Origin: Anthopleura xanthogrammica
Lineage: Eukaryota; Cnidaria; Anthozoa; Actiniaria; Actiniidae
Direction: 5' to 3'
DNA: 64,000 nucleotides
Assembly (NCBI GenBank): GCA_964019055.1
Contig: OZ025211.1
Span: 3,208,835-3,272,834, forward strand
The translations under genes and the position numbers were made by a program. Of the stretch, positions 29,301-43,400 are shown one piece after another. The notes under the pieces are model-generated. The model was not told where the DNA came from. It worked only from the letters and a program-made list of their open reading frames with translations, and searched no databases. Positions within the stretch are counted from its first letter, which is position 1, and each line of letters starts with the position of its first letter.

Positions 29301-32300
29301 ATGCAAGATATTTATATAAGATCTTAATACAATAATCCCATTTCAGCCTTTACGTGTCATTCCCTTGAGTATCATTTGTTTGTTTAACTGTTGTGCATGA
29401 GAATCCTTGAACAAGGACTAGCGATGGGGACGAGGAGGCTGCAGACTTCTTTACCTTGGTGTAATGTTTTCCCATTTCAGACCACGTGTCATAATCTTGG
29501 GAATAAGATTCTTTGTTTGAGTTGTATCCATATTCATGTGTCTTCTCATGCGCAACCGTTAAACAAAGAAATGATACTCTAGGGAATGACACGTGGTCTG
29601 TAATGGGACAACATTACACCCAAGCCGATGAGGTCTATTGCACTAAAACACTGCGCCCAAGGTAAAGAATTCTACTACCAATACTTTTCTGTGAATTAAC
29701 ATTGAGTTATGAATTATTGTTTGTTGTAGGTCGAGCGCGGAGCCAAACTCAGCTCTCAAGAAGAGAATGGAAAAACACCACTGGGTCGAGCTGTCGAGAG
29801 TGGTGCTATAGATTCAGCACAGTATCTACTTAAGCACCGTAAGTGTGTCAGTAGAATAATGATCCAGTGAATGTAGAACGTTATAGACCATACCTGTTTT
29901 TCTGTTTCAGACCACGTGTCATTCCCTAGAGTATCATTTCTTTGTTTAACGGTTGTACTGAGAAGAAGACAAATGAATATGGATACAACTCTTATTCTCA
30001 AGAGAATTACACGTGGTCTGAAATGGGAAAACACTATGCCCAAGCCGAAAAGGTTGATAGATTTAGCATCTTAATTAGGATCCAAAATTAAATCATCCAA
30101 TCATATTCTTGTAAAATAACGTGAGATATTACGCGCGCTTTGATTGGCTGGCTACTAGTCTCTGCTGATTGCCTTTTAGACCAACGCAAAATCGTCAAAC
30201 TGAAAATATTTGATTTTATTTAAGAAAAGAAACTAATACAAGTACAAAAGTATACAAGAAAACAAAAGCAAAACGACAAGATTATAAAAAAGGAGAAGTC
30301 GAAAATCTCAGCCGCTGTAGTGAATGAGAAGAAACCAATACTATAGACCCCTTGCACGTGACATCAAAGCAGCTCAATTTGGAGGACAAAAAAAAGAATT
30401 TCAATCTCCCGAGAATTGGAACTTATTGTTTTGTCCTCCAAACTGAGCTGCATTCCAACGTGCTGCAAGGGGTCTTTATCTTGGGGTATGACGTCATGAA
30501 ATATGACTGATTTACACCATACAACTTTTGCTTACAACTGTGGCATGCGATCTGCTTACACCACGCTTACAACATGAATTACTTCGTGTACTGGAATCAA
30601 CCCTACAAGTTGCTCACAACTGTTGTGTACGACAAGAAAAAGGTTGTAGCAAGTTTCATGGTTGATTTTCACGACGCAATTCGTGTTGTAAGTATGGTAT
30701 AAGCAGATTGCATGCCACAGTTGCAAGTTGTACCGTGTACATCGGCCTTATAATTAAGTATGTTATTGTCTCTACTAGTGTCTAGTGAAGGTATCGACAT
30801 CAAGGAACAATTGTACGATGCTGATTACGATGGAACGACGCTGTTGCATTTAGCTGTGGACAGCGGGTTTCTTGAGGTACGTTTGCGCACAACTTCCAAT
30901 AGCCCGGCCCCTTCACAGTTCCCTGCGCCATCTGGAAAGTTAGCCGTGCCTTTGCATCGAATCGAGACAAACGGTGAGCTTGCAATGATAGCGACCTTTT
31001 TTAACACCTTGGACAATTATTCACATGTTTCTGTCATTGCAAGGTCACCTCGTGTATCGCTTTGATGCAAAGGCACGGCTACCCTTCAAGATGGCGCAGG
31101 GAACTGTGAAGGGGACTGTTAAGTAAATCAGACAACGGATACTATAGTGGCTAACACTGAAATGGCTTCCTATCTGAACCAATCAGAAACTAGAAAGCGC
31201 ACGCCAATGCTCAAATTACAGTGCTGGAATCCTGAGAGCGATTGGACTATGCTGTATATTTGTTAGTCAGGATTACTAATTAAAAAGGAAGAAAAGAATA
31301 AGGAAAAAAGAAAAACAACAACAAAAAATAAAAATATCTTTGCCTAATCTTAATCATAATCAAATGCAAAATTTTCATCGAATAACAGGTTGTGAAGTTA
31401 TGCGTGGAATATGGATCAATTATAAGACAGCCAAGGGTAAGGTTATGTTAGAGAAATGAATGATTGTCTAAGGTTATTCAAGATTTGGATAAAAAATGTT
31501 CGATAAAGATTCTGGTAGAATTGGGAATGGTCAGAGAACTTCTCGGTCAACTTAACTTAATAACCCACTTTCGATATTCTGGTTAAGAGATCATAAAGGA
31601 ATTCAAGACGAGGTTCCGGGGAAAAAATGGAATTATTCTAATATATTTTTTTGTTTCACCGGAGCCTCACCTTGAATTGCTTTGTACGCTTGATCACTCA
31701 ACCAGAATATCGAAAGTGGGCTATTGTCGCAAGATAAAATTGCGAGACAAATGTTAAGTAACGTTGTACACAGCAACTGCTCTTTGGGAAGCACGGGTGG
31801 CGTAGCGGTGAGAGCGCTCGCATCTCGGTTCGGGTTCGAGTCCCGCCGGGCTCGGTGTCGTATGTGAGTAGAGTTGCTTGTTGGTTCTCTCCTGTGCTTC
31901 GAGGGTTTTTCTCCGAGTTCTCCGGCTTTTCTTCCTCGGCAAAATTCATCTTTTAAATTCCAATATGGAGTTTCAGTGGATGAATAGCTACTCTGTAAAG
32001 ATACCACTGCTAAATCCAATTTATCTATTATTATTATTTTATTTATTTATTTATTTTATTTCGAATGTGCAATAGTAATTAATGCGGTGAATTGGATGTA
32101 GTATATATTACATATTAATTTTTTCAAATGCTTTGTTTTCATCCCATATTAAGAGAAAAGACCGTACGACAGCTTTTCACTTGGCCTGCGAGCAAGGTTC
32201 TGTGAATATCGTTAAGTTTCTTGTTGAACAAGATCAAACAATCTCTAAAATATTGCTGGTTGATTCTGAATGGACTACACCCCTCCACAAAACAGCCAGG

Positions 32301-34235
32301 AACAACAGTTATGGAATAGCAGAAATCCTCATCGATAATGTAAGTGTTTCAGTAGAGAACATATTTTTAGTACGTTCTATTTCTTTGGATATCAATTCTT
32401 TAAAGTGCACCTAACCCCTGATACAATACATTCAGTATTGATTCTACATGAAGTGAATATTTGAATGGTGAAATATTTTTTGATTTGAGTGTTGCGTCTT
32501 TAAGTTATAAAGGTTTAAACTTCTATTATGTTAATTAAACTGTGAAATGGGAACTGGGTTTTTGCCCTGGCAAGCGGGGGATTTGACTCACTGGGAAAAT
32601 GGGAAATTTGATGATGCACTGAGGATGAGAATTCGGTAAACTTATAGGCATAATATTTAACAAATATTTTTCCCTAAGGGCGCTGAAGTAAACGCCCGTG
32701 ACATGAATAACTCAACTCCTCTTATGGCTGCCGCTAAAACTGGTGCCGCAGACACCGTCCGTCTGCTGATGTCCAAAGGTGCTGATCCAACGGTTAAAAA
32801 TGTGGACGGAAGGACAGCTGTATTCAACGGCATTGGTCATAATGCTGTAATAGAAATTCTACTACAGGTATGTTATCACAGTGCGCACGCGCACAGTCGT
32901 CGTCGCGACGAAGTCACGTTTTGGTAGACGTCAATATTCATGGTTCCGACTCAGACAATAGCGAACCGACCACCGTTGCAGCAGTTTTCCCAGTGGAATT
33001 AAAATATTGTCCCACAAACAGCCAGCTGAGTTGATCGCCTTCCCCGAAAGGAATTGTGGGTCACTATTTTTGGTTAGCATTTTTCGAGCATTTTCCGAGT
33101 ATACAATGTATACTTTTCTTGTTGATTCAAATATAAAGCCACCATGAGTTCGACAAGCGTTTACGATTAATTTAAAGAAGGAAGAACTTGTATTTCATAA
33201 ATTTTCTTGGCAGAATAGTGGGAAATGCTAATCAAAATATGATGTTGAATCCTCAATTCTGATTGGTTGACCTTGAGTTGGTTCTGAAGGTCAACTCAGC
33301 TGGAGCTGCACAGTATGTGTTTAAAGAGTACTACAAGGATGACAACTAAGGCAATTATACACTCAAGACTCCCTAATAAGTTTATTGGTCTACCTATGAT
33401 CTGCGGTTGGAGCTTGCGCATGTGCAGACGTCTTGCGCATGTTTAAGTTTCTCATTGATCATTAGTGCTAGTATATCATAGTAGTGTTCAATATAGCGTT
33501 CAATTATATACTAGTTATACAATGGTTTCGAGTGGCATACCGTGGAATATCCCACGAGTCACTTGTAGTTTCTAGTATACACACGAGCATTTAGGCATAG
33601 AAAATACAAATGCGTAGATTCAACGAGCAGTGCATGATGGGAAGGAAGAGTGAAATACCGACGAATATACAACGGCTTTCCTGCTTTCTGATTGGCTGTA
33701 ATTTTTATGGTGTGGGATAAAGTGGACTATAAAATGTTGTAGTGACTAACAAAAAACAGCTATTTGTTTTAGGACCCTGTGTTGGCTCCTTTGCTAACGG
33801 AGAAAGATAATTCAGGGCATACTGCTGCTCATTATGCAGCCATGAAAAATGATATTAAGGTAAGATGAAAACCACAAATATTCTATAATGTTCCTCTCTT
33901 GGGCTACGGGTAAAAACAGAGCGAGGCGAAAAGCTGTAGCTACCCAAAATTTACCTTACATTTTTTTTTTTAAAGTAAATTTTCTACTCGGACTGCGAGC
34001 AAGAGAGGCTAATATTTTCCGTCATCAATATGGTATCTTTGAATGCTTAGAACTGATTGATTTAGTGCTGTTTTTCAGAGCATGGCGTTGTTTCTGAAGC
34101 ACAATAAGGCAGTGGCAAGTGTTGTTTCAGACTCACTCGACACACCTTTACATGTGGCTGCACAGTAAGTAAAGAGCCAACAGACGGACAAACGGACCGA
34201 CAAAACGGACAGACGGACAGACAGACAGACAGAAT

Positions 34236-34287
<52 letters not shown>

Positions 34288-34290
34288 GGC

Positions 34291-34338
<48 letters not shown>

Positions 34339-37300
34339 GGACAGACGGACAGACGGACAGTACCCAATTGAACTCTAAATTTTTAAACGAGACATCGTGA
34401 GCATTAAATGTGTACTGATATTCTAACTTTTGTCTTGCAGATATGGTAATCATGAAATAGTCCGTGAGCTGCTCGAGAAACAAGCAGGAAAGCTGATCAA
34501 CACACAGAATAACCGCTCTAGAACAGCACTTCACTTAGCCTGCCGTGGAGCTCACTACAGGGCAGCCATGTTGCTATTGAAAAACTCTGCCGCCATTGTA
34601 AAGTGGGTATGATAGAAACATCATTGAAAAATGCTTCAAACCCTGAAACAACCTCTGGGCTGATCAAAGTCAGGGCACGGCTAACACAGATCAAACCCTG
34701 AAACAACCTCTGGGCTGATCAAAGTCAGGGCACGGCTAACACAGATCAAACCCTGAAACAACCTCTGGGCTGATCAGAGTCAGGGCATGACTAACTCACA
34801 GATCAAACCCTGAAACAACCTCTGGGCTGATCAAAGTCAGGGCACGGCTAACACAGATCAAACCCTGAAACAACCTCTGGGCTGATCAAAGTCAGGGCAT
34901 GGCTAACTATACAGTTTAAATTTTAATTGAGCGCGTTGGGTTATGCGAAGAGAACGAGGAAAATTGCAGCGCCCGGAGAAAAACCCTGGAATCAAGGGAG
35001 CTAGAGACATAACAAACCCTACTCACATGTGATGGCGTGTCCAGGAATTAAACCCAAGAACCCAGAGTTCGGAGGCGAGTGTACCACTGCTACACCACCC
35101 TTGATTCAGTCAACAGCAGATATCAGAGTTACAATACATTACCTTCAAACATGTGCTTCAAGTCGTAGCATTTGCGTCAGTTTCTATACATATACTGTAT
35201 TGTTGACCCAAATGCCTCGACTTGAAACAATTATTTGAAGGCATCGGAGTGTAATTCTGATATTTACTATTAACAGTCACGCCAGAATTTACGGCAACAA
35301 TAGTACTTAGCACTATTCAAATCGTCTGAATACTTGTTTACACTCTAAATCGAAACACTCTACCCTTGCTATTTGTCGATAATGTACAGAGATCAAAGTG
35401 GAAGAACACCTCTTCACGAAGCGGCTAAAAATGGCGCTAAGAAAGTGGTTGAGATGATTATAGAAAAACACATCCACTGCTTAAACAACGTTGATGATGA
35501 TAAGGTAATTATTGTTAAGAAGAGTAGACTTTTCATCCAATAAGATTCGCGGTTGTTACATTGCGCATTCGGGTGATTTCAAAACGTTAAACAAAACCAG
35601 CGAAAAAAACAAGAAACATAATTTTTGAAACATTTTAAATTTTTTATCTGTGAGTCGGCATTCATGTTTTTGAAATATTTAACATACATTTTTGGCCAAA
35701 TTCTCGATTCCCCTTATCATGTTTGATACCTCTACTACCAGAATCCTTTTCGTACTTCCTTTGGTTGGCTTAAATAACACCATTATATCTTGCGACTTTC
35801 AAAGGAGTTAAAACATTTGAATAAGGGAAAGACTCGAGGAGAATTCTGGTGGTAGTGGTATCAAGACGTAGCAAATGACGTAAGACGTTACGAATGGAGA
35901 ATTCTTCGCCAAATGTTTTAAGCTTCAAAATTCTGGAAGCGCTGTTCCCTTTTCCGAACAAAAAGCATTCAAAATTCTGGGGGTACACGTGACTTTATAG
36001 TCGCCATGTTGGAAGATTTATTTGGTACGTCCTTAGCTATGTCAACCAACCTTCATGGTGACCAGGCACTCGAGGTGTTGATTTTGTTTTCATTTCCAGA
36101 ATACTGCTCTTCATTTGGCAGTGCTTAATTGTCGAGCACCAATCATCACGTTCCTTCTTTCAATAAATCGCCAAGAAATACTGAAAAATTCATCAAATCA
36201 GAACATTCTTGACGCTGCCTTGGAAATAGACAACCCGATAGGAGCCATGGCGATAGCAGAACACCCAAGGTAGACATTACCTCATTCGTTCTGTCGTTCT
36301 TTCCTTCCTTCCTTTGTTCCTTCCCGCCCTTCCTACCTATGCTTTTTTTCTTTTCTCTTCCCTTCTTTATTTTCTTCTTCTTCCATTTCTCCTTTTGTCC
36401 GTCTCATTTTCTCATTCCTTTTTCTTCCCTTAACCATTCTTTCTTTAGTTACTGTCGTTATCTCTCGTTCCTCCTTTCCTTTCTTTGTTCGCTCGTTCAT
36501 TCATTCATTCATTCATTACTTTTCTTTCTTTCTTTCTTTCTTCTTTCTTCTCCTTTTCCTTCTGTTTTCCGTCCTTTTTTCATTTCTCCTCTTATCATTT
36601 TCTCTTCCCTTTCTTCATCAGCTTCTAATCTAACTGAATATTTCAGGTGGAGAGAGGTCCTTGAGTCTTGTACGACTGGCGTCACAAAGATATTTAAAAT
36701 GATGGTGACAAAAATGCCTGAAGTAGCTGAGGTGAGCTAGGTTCTACTCGCTTAACACTCCCTCCCTCCTTGCCTGCTCCCCTGTTTGCCTGCATGCTTG
36801 CCTCCTTGCCTCCCTGCCTCCCTGCCTCCCTGCCTCCCTGCCTCCCTGCCTCCCTGCCTCCCTGCCTCCCTGCCTCCTTGCATCTTTGCCTCCTTGCCTC
36901 CTTGCCTCCTTGCCTCCTTGCCTCCTTGCCTCCTTGCCTCCTTGCCTCCTTGCCTCCTTGCCTCCTTGCCTCCTTGCCTCCTTGCCTCCTTGCCTCCTTG
37001 CCTCCTTGCCTCCTTGCCTCCTACCCGCATACGTCCAGCTACTCGTCCATTCATGATCACTCGCGTACTCTTAATCTCCTTCGCACGCTTCCTCATATTC
37101 TTGTTGGTTGGTTATATTTTTTCTGTAGCGATTTCTGGACAACTGCATTGAAGTTGAAGGAGAGAAGAGTACTAAAGATTACAAGGTAGGGTAATGGTTG
37201 TATGATGCTCAATCGAAACTGAAAATAAGAAAGAAAGAGAGGAAGGAAGGAATGAATAGAAAAGTACAAGAAAAGGAAAAATATAAGGAAAAAAGGAAAG

Positions 37301-37340
37301 AGAGAGAATGAAGGAAAAGATGAAAGATCTCTGATGACGA

Positions 37341-37417
<77 letters not shown>

Positions 37418-40400
37418 CAATAATGATGTTGATGATGAGGATAATGATGATGATGATGATGATGATGACAATGTATTTTTATCTATCAGATAAGATATGA
37501 CTTGGGTATTCTGTTACGTAAGGGTGATCCCAACGATAAATCATCATTGGAGATCCTACAGGTATGGAAATCTGCACATGGTTCCACATGGTACGACGCG
37601 AAGCACTAACCTGATTTCTAAAGCTTGCATAAGGCACGGGGAGCCCACAGCCACTGGTATCAGTGCTAAAAATAAAATCTATCATGCGTAAAAGCTGGGA
37701 AGTACGCCACTCGTATTTTTCATACGAACTACACCCGGGACCTCAGTGGAATATTTTCCATATCTTTACACGTGAAGATATCGATGACGTCACTTTCAAT
37801 GTTTTCCCGCTCACTTTAACACGCGTTGCGCAGTATTTATTATTCCATTCTTGTACTGATAATTCCTATTGTTTTGTGGGTGGAACGGGCATGGGCTAGA
37901 ACAACAGTGGTCAGAGCGTCACAGTTTTTCTAAAAGACGCAGCAGTACTCTGTGTCACTTGCATTTGTTCATAACGAGACTTTTTATCTGTCTTTATTTG
38001 TAGCATATAGCCGATAATCGATGTGAAAACTGTTTGACACACCAAGTCAGTTTTATCGCGCTGTGTGAGAAATGGTAAGCAAGTTACTTGACTTCACTAG
38101 CTTTGTGCAGATTCATTGTGATTGTAAAAGTCTGCTGTGTGAAACTGTTTATTCATTATGTTACAAGAAGGAATTTTGCGCGCTATGATTGGTTTAAAGC
38201 ATCTCGTGACGGAGTCGCGCGTGTCCAAGCATTGTGATTGAATGAATAGGATTTTTTTGCGCGCTTTGATTGGTTCAAAGTATGTCGTAATGGTGTTTGG
38301 TCCAAGCATTCTGATTGGACGATGAGGAATTTTGCGCGCTATGATTGGTTCAAAGCATGTCGAGACGGAGCTCGTGTCCAAGCATTCTGATTGGATGAAA
38401 ATGATTTAGCCTGAGCTATACGCTGCTTTCTTACGACCCATAAAGTATTTTGATTTTGCTCATTTGCATCAAATTTTAGGGGCACTTTGCATAAACACAA
38501 TAGTTTTCATGTGAAATGAAGGACAACAAGCTAATGTATTTATGCAAAGCGCACCTCAAAGTCGAGAATAAGAAACCAGGGAATTGACTGCGTACTTTCT
38601 GTATATTGCAGGAATTCTTTTGGTTGGATTGCGTTTCTTCTCAACATATGCTCTGTCATGGTTTACCTCATACCAATGACAATGTTTCACAGTAATCTTA
38701 AAGAAAATGACGAAAAATATTGTTCTGACCGCATCAACTACACTGCATCAGGCTCCATCGTATATTTGGTGAGAACAATAGAAACAAGGGTTAGATGGAA
38801 TGAAATGGATAGATGAGTAGATGGATGGAGGAAGAGGGGATGGATAGATGAGTAGTTGGACGGAATGAAATGATGGATGGAGGATGGATGGAGGAGGGGG
38901 GATGGATAGATGAGTAGTTGGACGGAATGAAATGATGGATGGAGGATGGATGGAGGAGGGGGGATGGATAGATGAGTAGTTGGACGGAATGAAATGATGG
39001 ATGGAGGATGGATGGAGGAAGTGGGGATGGATAGATGAGTAGTTGGACGGAATGAAATGATGGATGGAGGATGGATGGAGGAGGGGGAATGGAGGGATGA
39101 ACGGATTGAGGGACGGAGGGAAGGAGGGAGGGATGGAAGGATGGATGAATAGATGAATGGGATGGATAGGTGGATGAATGGAGGGACGGAGGAATGGAGG
39201 GACGGAGGGAGGGATGGATGGTTGAATAGTTGGATGGAATGGATAGGTGGATGAATGGAGGATGGGATAGATGGAGGGATGGAGGGACGGAGAGTAGGGG
39301 GGACGTAGGGACGGAGGGATGGATGGATGGATGGATGAATAACTGGATGAAATGGATAGCTGGATGAATAACTGGATGGAATGGATAGATGGATGGAATA
39401 GATAGATAGATGGATGAATGAGTTGGAACAGATGTCTGCATTTGATAAAGTAAGGGTTCATACTAAAAAACGACGATAACTCAAGTCACAGATCCACCCT
39501 GTAGTATATAAATTAATTATATTCATTCCAATTCTCTTCTTCTGTCTTCAGGATATCAACACATGTGTAACACGTCACGCGGTAAGTCACAGAGATCCAA
39601 ATTTAGATAAACGTTTTAGACATAGATTAGATAAAATTTGGAAAAAAATTTTTTTAAGTTAAGGCGTGCAACATCACCCTAAAATATAAAACATTGAACT
39701 TCTTATATATTTTGTTGATCGATGTTTATTGGAAATTAAGCGGAAATTAAGCGGATCATCCCAGAGGGTTGTTTCTGCATGGTTCGATCTGTGAGTTACC
39801 CGTGCCCTGACTTAGATTAGCCCAGAGGGTTGTTTCTGCAGGGTTCGATCTGTGAGTTACCCGTGCCCTGACTTAGATTAGCCCAGAGGTTGTTTCAGGG
39901 TTCGATCTGTGAGTTACCCGGTGCCCTGACTTAGATCAGCCCAGAGGTTGTTTCAGGGTTCCATCTGTGAGTTAGCCATGCCCTGACTTAGATCAGCCCA
40001 GAGGTTGTTTCAGGGTTTCATATGTGAGTTAGCCGTGCTCTGACTTAGATCAGTTGTTTCCGCAGGACTGAAAATATTGTTTAATTTGCATTTTTAGTAT
40101 TTAAATATTGCTTGTACTCTTGGATCATCTTTTGTCCATAGGATATTCAAATATACCAAATAGCATTGGTAGTGTTGATTGTGGTTCTTCATCTCACAGT
40201 CACACTGTTCCACATGTACAGACAGGTAAGAAGAGACACTAGAGAAAATCGTTTGCGCATGTTTTCTTAAGGTACCAGCGTTCACTAAATACCTCGTAGC
40301 GCATAAACTATTCATCTAATGTTTATAAAAGTATGTATTTTCTTGAAGCTGAAAAAACACAGATTTCAACCAAGTCGATCGTTTTTCGATCAATTATACG

Positions 40401-43400
40401 ATTTAATAGTTCGAGTTAAGAGAGTTTTATAGAGAAAAAATGAGATGTTCGTTTTTCTCCGAGTATACAAAACATTTCGTAAACACACACTCGTTCATTT
40501 TTTTTACACAACCACTCGTGAATATAAGCCCGTACGGCGCACTTTCTATGAAGTAATCTCTATAGGTTGACATATTTAGATTCCTACTGCAGCATAATTA
40601 AGAAAAAAAAGCCCACACATTTTATCTATTGTTTTCTGTTTGATCTTATAGAAATTAGCCTGGCTAACCTCTGCGACTAACATCATTGAACTGGTAGCGT
40701 ATCTCGCTGCTATCATATCATTGGTTCCCACATGTGAGTGTAAATGGGGGTATCAGAAAGAAGCTGCAGCGGTGGGATTGTTCTTTGGATGGATTAACCT
40801 GATTATGTACTTGCAAAGGTATGTTATTGGTATTCTAACCATATATCTTATCCATCCATCCCTCCCTCCCTCCCTCCATCCCTCCATCCATCCATCCATC
40901 AATCTAATTCAATCTTATCCCGTTCATCCAGACCTCTCCACACGCAACTTAATCCATCCTATCATATGCCTCAAGCGTCTTGTCTTCCTTTTTCTCCCCA
41001 GGCTCCCGTTCTACGGTAAATACGTCATCATGCTGTACCGGATGTTCATCACATTACTCAAGGTATAGGCATCAGCAGTATTGAAAAAATTCACTACATT
41101 CATTATTTATTATTCAACTGTGCTGTGCTGTGCTGTGCTGTGCTGTGCTGTGCTGTGCTGTGCTGTGCTGTGCTGTGCTGTGCTGTGCTGTGCTGTGCTG
41201 TGCTGTGCTGTGCTGTGCTGTGCTGTGCTGTGCTGTGCTGTGCTGTGCTGTGCTGTGCTGTGCTGTGCTGTGCTGTGCTGTGCTGTGCTGTGCTGTGCTG
41301 TGCTGTGCTGTGCTGTGCTGTGCTGTGCTGTGCTGTGCTGTGCTGTGCTGTGCTGTGCTGTGCTGTGCTGTGCTGTGCTGTGCTGTGCCGTGCTGTGCCG
41401 TGCTGTGCTGTGTTGTGCTGTGCTGTGCTGTGCTGTGCTGTGCGTTCCTCTCCTCTCCTCTCCTCTCCTCTCCTCTAAATTTTAGAATTACATTGCATTA
41501 TGTTTCATTTACGAAATGTCTTCGTGTTTATTTGTAGGTCCTGCTGCTGTTCGGTCTCTTTATCTTTGCGTTTGGCACCACATTTCATCAGATCATGCCA
41601 GAGGTACGGGCTATCATATATTACATATTTTGATTCTAATATTTTGCGAAAGACTTGTCTTAGTTGAAGCTAATTCAAGGGTGTTGTAGCAGTCTTTATA
41701 CTGCCTCTTATCTCTGGGGTACCAGGTTTGATTCCTTGCGTTTTGATTCCTTGAGTTTTCGCAAAACCTACATTTTTCGATCAGTGAGTTAGTCTACGAG
41801 TTTTAACAATGGTTCCTCAATCAGGTGGACAATTTCTATTTATCAGCAATTTCGTCAAAAGGATTTTTTACACTAATTCATACCTCTATTAAGCGACCAA
41901 CCTCTATTTGACGGCCAGTTGTCCAAGTCGCAAAAGAAAGGTTTTTACACTATTTTATACCTCTATTTACCGGTCAATTAACGAATCCCTAAGGGTTGTC
42001 GCTCAATATCTCTGTATTATTATTTTTAGGAACCATTCAATGTTCTGTCTACAACGATGATGAACATGTTCATCATGACACTGGGTGAGATCAACTACGG
42101 GGATGTCTTCATGCCTTGGAAAAAGTTGTACTATCCTTTCCTGGCTAACCTTCTTGTAGTGATGTTTTGTTTGACCATGCCTATCATCCTAATGAACATG
42201 TTGGTAAGTAGCATTCAGCATCCAAGAACCAGTATAACGAGAGAAACTTGGGCGCAACTTGTGTCCAGTATAGCATACACGGTGGAACTTGTGCGCAACT
42301 TGTGTCCAGTATAGCATACACGGGGAAACGTGTGCGCAACTTGTGTCCAGTATAGCATACACGGGGGAACTTGTGCGCAACTTGTGTCCAGTATAGCATA
42401 CACGGGGAAACGTGTGCGCAACTTGTGTCCAGTATAGCATACACGGGGGAACTTGTGCGCAACTTGTGTCCAGTATAGCATACATGGGGAAACGTGTGCG
42501 CAACTTGTGTCCAGTACAGCATACACGGGGGAACTTGTGCGCAACTTGTGTCCAGTATAGCATACACGGGGAAACGTGTGCGCAACTTGTGTCCAGTATA
42601 GCATACATGGGGAAACGTGTGCGCAACTTGTGTCCAGTACAGCATACACGGGGGAACTTGTGCGCAACTTGTGTCCAGTATAGCATACACGGGGAAACGT
42701 GTGCGCAACTTGTGTCCAGTATAGCATACACGGGGGAACTTGTGCGCAACTTGTGTCCAGTATAGCATACATGGGGAAACGTGTGCGCAACTTGTGTCCA
42801 GTATAGCATACACGGGGAAACGTGTGCGCAACTTGTGTCCAGTATAGCATACACGGGGGAACTTGTGCGCAACTTGTGTCCAGTATAGCATACATGGGGA
42901 AACGTGTGCGCAACTTGTGTCCAGTACAGCATACACGGGGGAACTTGTGCGCAACTTGTGTCCAGTATAGCATACACGGGGAAACGTGTGCGCAACTTGT
43001 GTCCAGTATAGCATACACGGGGAAACGTGTGCGCAACTTGTGTCCAGTATAGCATACATGGGGAAACGTGTGCGCAACTTGTGTCCAGTATAGCATACAT
43101 GGGGAAACGTGTGCGCAACTTGTGTCCAGTATAGCATACACGGGGAAACTTGTGCGCAACTTGTGTCCAGTATAGCATACACGGGGAAACTTGTGCGCAA
43201 ATTATGTCCAGTATAGCATACACGGGGAAACTTGTGCGCAACTTGTGTCGAGTATAGCATACACGGGGAAACTTGTGCGCAACTTGTGTCCAGTATAGCA
43301 TACACGGGGAAACTTGTGCGCAACTTGTGTCCAGTATACCATACACGGGGAAACGTGTGCGCAAATTGTGTCCAGTATAGCATACACGGGGGAACTTGTG

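Larger units (their letters stand above)
27950..36731 (+). other. TRPA1: TRPA1 copy a, exons 2-15: ankyrin-repeat domain
   Basis: Exons: 27950-28049, 28622-28797, 29116-29223, 29730-29838, 30779-30876, 31389-31436, 32154-32339, 32679-32867, 33773-33859, 34079-34164, 34441-34602, 35390-35504, 36100-36269, 36647-36731. Ankyrin signatures G-TPLH-A repeat throughout: [111 protein letters not shown] and [11 protein letters not shown] count about 15 repeats by eye. Confidence 0.92.
38612..40818 (+). other. TRPA1: TRPA1 copy a, exons 19-22: S1-S4 membrane segments
   Basis: Exons 38612-38768, 39552-39581, 40142-40225, 40652-40818. S1 [20 protein letters not shown], an extracellular loop with an N-glycosylation sequon NYT, S2 [21 protein letters not shown]3 [17 protein letters not shown], and S4 region [18 protein letters not shown]4 has no regular positive-charge ladder, as expected for TRP channels. 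Confidence 0.92.

Noticed and set aside
38748..39461. Pro/Ser/His-rich minus-strand ORFs of 216-237 codons
   Set aside because: Complement of the GATG repeat array in TRPA1 intron 19.
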